Below, piece after piece: positions 62,320-64,000 of a DNA stretch of 64,000 bases. The translations under genes were made by a program, and so were the position numbers. The stretch comes from Amycolatopsis rubida. Lineage in GTDB: Bacteria; Actinomycetota; Actinomycetes; Mycobacteriales; Pseudonocardiaceae. The stretch covers positions 174,050-238,049 of the forward strand of contig NZ_FOWC01000012.1 in the NCBI RefSeq assembly GCF_900115345.1. Reading direction: 5' to 3'. Each line of letters starts with the position of its first letter. The first letter of the stretch is position 1. The notes beneath the pieces are model-generated. The model saw only the letters and a program-made list of their open reading frames with translations, made no database searches and was not told the origin of the DNA.

Positions 62320-62841
62320 ATGAGCTGGACCGACTTCTACCGGCGGCGAGAGATCCTCGATGCCGCTGTCCGCCAGGCGAGGCGTGCACCGCGAGCACCG
62401 CTGTCGCTGGCCGAAATCCCGGGTGCCGCCGAAGAGTTCGGCACCGAAGAGAACCTGTTGCGGGCACTGCAGTACAAGTGGACGCAGTTGCTCAGCGGCT
62501 ACCTGCGCGCCGAGTTCGCCGATCCCGACGAGGCGGATCTTCCCGGCGACCAGGTCGATGCCGTCACCCGCGCGTGGCGGCAGGCACAGCGCGACCACGA
62601 AGACCTTCGTGCGGCACTGGACGGCGCGCTGGAGCGCTGCCCCGCGCTGGAACCGCTGCACCGCACCGAACTGCACATGCTGGCGCTGACCGCGGGCCTC
62701 GCCGAACCGGACGAGCCCGCCGACGAGATCGTCAAGGTCGGGCGGACGCTCGACGCGCTGATGCGCGCCGGCGACACCGGTCCGGTGCGCAGGCGCGGCC
62801 CGGTCGGGCATCTGATGCGCCTGCTCGCGCCGAGCGCGTGA
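62320..62841 (+). CDS. conserved actinobacterial helical protein of unknown function
   Basis: A 173-residue mostly helical protein (MSWTDFYRRREILDAAVRQA, LSLAEIPGAAEEFGTEENLL, LEPLHRTELHMLALTAGLAE). ATG 62320 follows GGAAGGGGAG. No family is recognised. It is divergent from the TetR gene and may be its target. Confidence 0.8.
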   Translation: MSWTDFYRRREILDAAVRQARRAPRAPLSLAEIPGAAEEFGTEENLLRALQYKWTQLLSGYLRAEFADPDEADLPGDQVDAVTRAWRQAQRDHEDLRAALDGALERCPALEPLHRTELHMLALTAGLAEPDEPADEIVKVGRTLDALMRAGDTGPVRRRGPVGHLMRLLAPSA

Positions 62842-62860
62842 CGTGTAGTTAGCTGACCCG

Positions 62861-63805
62861 ATGAACGAACGCTGGACCGAGGCCCGGATCCCCGATCAGA
62901 GCGGCCGGACCGTCCTGATCACCGGAGCGAATTCCGGCCTCGGCCTGCGTTCGGCGGAAGTCCTCGCCGCGCACGGCGCTCGCGTGCTGCTCGGCTGCCG
63001 CTCGCCCGAACGCGGCGAAACCGCGCTCGACCGGGTCCGCGCCGCGGCCTCCGGGGCCAACCCCGAACTCGTCCGGCTGGACCTCGCCGATCTGGCGTCC
63101 GTCCGCGAAGCCGCCGCGAAGGTGCGCGAGCTCACCGGCGACGCGCTGGACGTGCTGATGAACAACGCCGGGGTCATGGCCACCGCACAAGGCCGCACCG
63201 CGGACGGTTTCGAGCTGCAATTCGGCACGAACCACCTCGGGCACGCCGCGTTGACGTGGCTGCTGATGCCCGCCCTGCGCGGCGCACCGGCGGGCCGCGT
63301 CGTCACGCTGTCCAGCGTGGCCGCCCTCGGTGCACACCTGCACTTGGACGACCCGAACGCCGAGCGCCGCCGGTACCGCGCGGCAGCCGCGTACGGCCAG
63401 GCGAAACTGTCGAACCAAACCTTCGGCATCGAACTGGACCGACGTCTCCGCGCGGCGGATTCCACGGTGCTCAGCGTGCTCGCGCATCCCGGCTACAGCG
63501 CGACCGGCCTGACCACGAACATGGCCAGCTCGTACCGGAATCCCGTGCTCCGCACCGCGCTCCGGGAAATCGGCGAGCTCGGCGGAATGCTGCTGGCCCA
63601 ACGCGTCGAGCACGGCGCGCTGCCGCAGCTCTACGCCGCGACCGCCCCGGACGTCGAAGGCGGCGACTACATCGGACCGGTTTTCGCCGTCCGCGGCCGT
63701 CCGGCAAAGGTGCGCACCCTCGCTCCGGCCCGGAATCCGGAAGCCGGGACCGCCCTGTGGGAACTGACCGCCGAGCTGACCGGCGTCACTCCCGATCCGC
63801 GCTGA
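62861..63805 (+). CDS. short-chain dehydrogenase/reductase (retinol dehydrogenase-like)
   Basis: A 314-residue classical SDR: cofactor motif ITGANSGLGLRSAEVLA, the NNAGVMAT segment, FGTNHLGHAALTWLLM, and YGQAKLSNQTF with the active-site Tyr and Lys. Ser in VVTLSSVAALG completes the triad. It sits between the helical protein and lipA, 19 nt after the former. Substrate unknown. Confidence 0.9.
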   Translation: MNERWTEARIPDQSGRTVLITGANSGLGLRSAEVLAAHGARVLLGCRSPERGETALDRVRAAASGANPELVRLDLADLASVREAAAKVRELTGDALDVLMNNAGVMATAQGRTADGFELQFGTNHLGHAALTWLLMPALRGAPAGRVVTLSSVAALGAHLHLDDPNAERRRYRAAAAYGQAKLSNQTFGIELDRRLRAADSTVLSVLAHPGYSATGLTTNMASSYRNPVLRTALREIGELGGMLLAQRVEHGALPQLYAATAPDVEGGDYIGPVFAVRGRPAKVRTLAPARNPEAGTALWELTAELTGVTPDPR

Positions 63806-63880
63806 ATTCCCGGGAGAACCCCAAGCCCTCCCGGCCGTACCGGAGGTGGATTGGGTCCCGTTCACCGGAAAACCTCGGCG

Positions 63881-63886
63881 TAGGGT
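63881..63886 (+). promoter_or_regulatory. -10 box for leaderless lipA transcript
   Basis: TAGGGT ends 7 nt before GTG 63894. A GGAG lies directly between and might act as a weak ribosome site instead. Confidence 0.4.
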
Positions 63887-63893
63887 GGAGATC

Positions 63894-64000
63894 GTGAGTG
63901 CTGCACCGGAGGGGCGGAAGTTGTTGCGGCTTGAGGTGCGCAACAGTGAGACGCCGGTTGAGCGGAAGCCGTCGTGGATCAGGACGCGGGTGCGGATGGG
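63894..64000 (+). CDS. lipA: lipoyl synthase, N-terminal fragment (cut by window edge)
   Basis: Starts at GTG 63894. The 35 visible residues (VSAAPEGRKLLRLEVRNSET... then PSWIRTRVRMG) match the conserved N-terminal segment of actinobacterial LipA, before the radical-SAM and auxiliary cluster cysteines. LipA inserts sulfur into octanoyl groups attached by LipB. Nearby lipB supports the call. Confidence 0.85.
   Translation, partial: MSAAPEGRKLLRLEVRNSETPVERKPSWIRTRVRM

Overview
The window is very GC-rich, with G or C at almost every third codon position, and carries actinobacterial hallmark genes: WXG100/PPE-like proteins, a mycosin, the qcrCAB-ctaE-ctaC-ctaF respiratory set, PimB', AdoK, F420-type oxidoreductases, and many promoters whose -10 box sits 6-8 nt before the start codon. 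The family mix and gene order suggest a Pseudonocardiaceae actinomycete, probably Amycolatopsis or a close relative. From memory, the order from pimB to lipA parallels the Mycobacterium tuberculosis Rv2188c-Rv2218 block, so most of the right two thirds is conserved chromosomal core.

Layout. 1-1.5 kb: the N-terminal part of an acyl-CoA ligase and a membrane protein. 1.6-7.1 kb: a six-gene type VII secretion-associated operon (two WXG100 proteins, a helical protein, a PPE-like protein, a helical-domain/alpha-beta hydrolase, a small protein), convergent with a mycosin that has lost its catalytic Asp and His. 7.2-11.5 kb: nadABC for de novo NAD synthesis, divergent from its likely repressor nrtR, with a perfect inverted repeat between them. 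11.5-19 kb: LON-domain protein, DUF2567 protein, bioD, a SulP-carbonic anhydrase fusion, bioA and a cytochrome P450. 19-22 kb: a frameshifted small gene, a kinase-like protein without the P-loop lysine, pimB and a decayed esterase. 22-29 kb: NlpC/P60 hydrolase with a possible c-di-AMP riboswitch leader, a 14-residue-repeat protein, a NYN protein, a DnaQ/GIY-YIG exonuclease, an Lrp-like protein and two GNAT relics.

29-39 kb: genes for the bc1-aa3 respiratory chain (qcrB, qcrA, qcrC, ctaE, then ctaF, ctaC), with trpD, an atypical receiver protein, a GlxA-type regulator and an EamA transporter between them. 39-49 kb: asnB, adoK, an ErpA-type iron-sulfur protein, DUF3043 protein, aldo/keto reductase, ispD, cobT and ilvE. 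49-64 kb: pepA, SMI1/KNR4 protein, the lpd-dlaT 2-oxoacid dehydrogenase pair, serine hydrolase, regulators, then a lipoate block (lipB and the start of lipA). LipA/LipB would lipoylate DlaT, and Lpd would reoxidise it.

The most unusual feature is non-coding. Six related inverted repeats of about 40-55 nt lie in the window, and every one is in a gap between convergent genes. Their stems differ in sequence while pairing is kept. Two of these gaps also carry a second composite element, in one case with an extra 55-nt hairpin. The window also has an unusual number of proteins with degraded catalytic motifs (mycosin, kinase, receiver, Nudix) and several broken genes. No tRNA, rRNA, CRISPR array, transposase or integrase was recognised.
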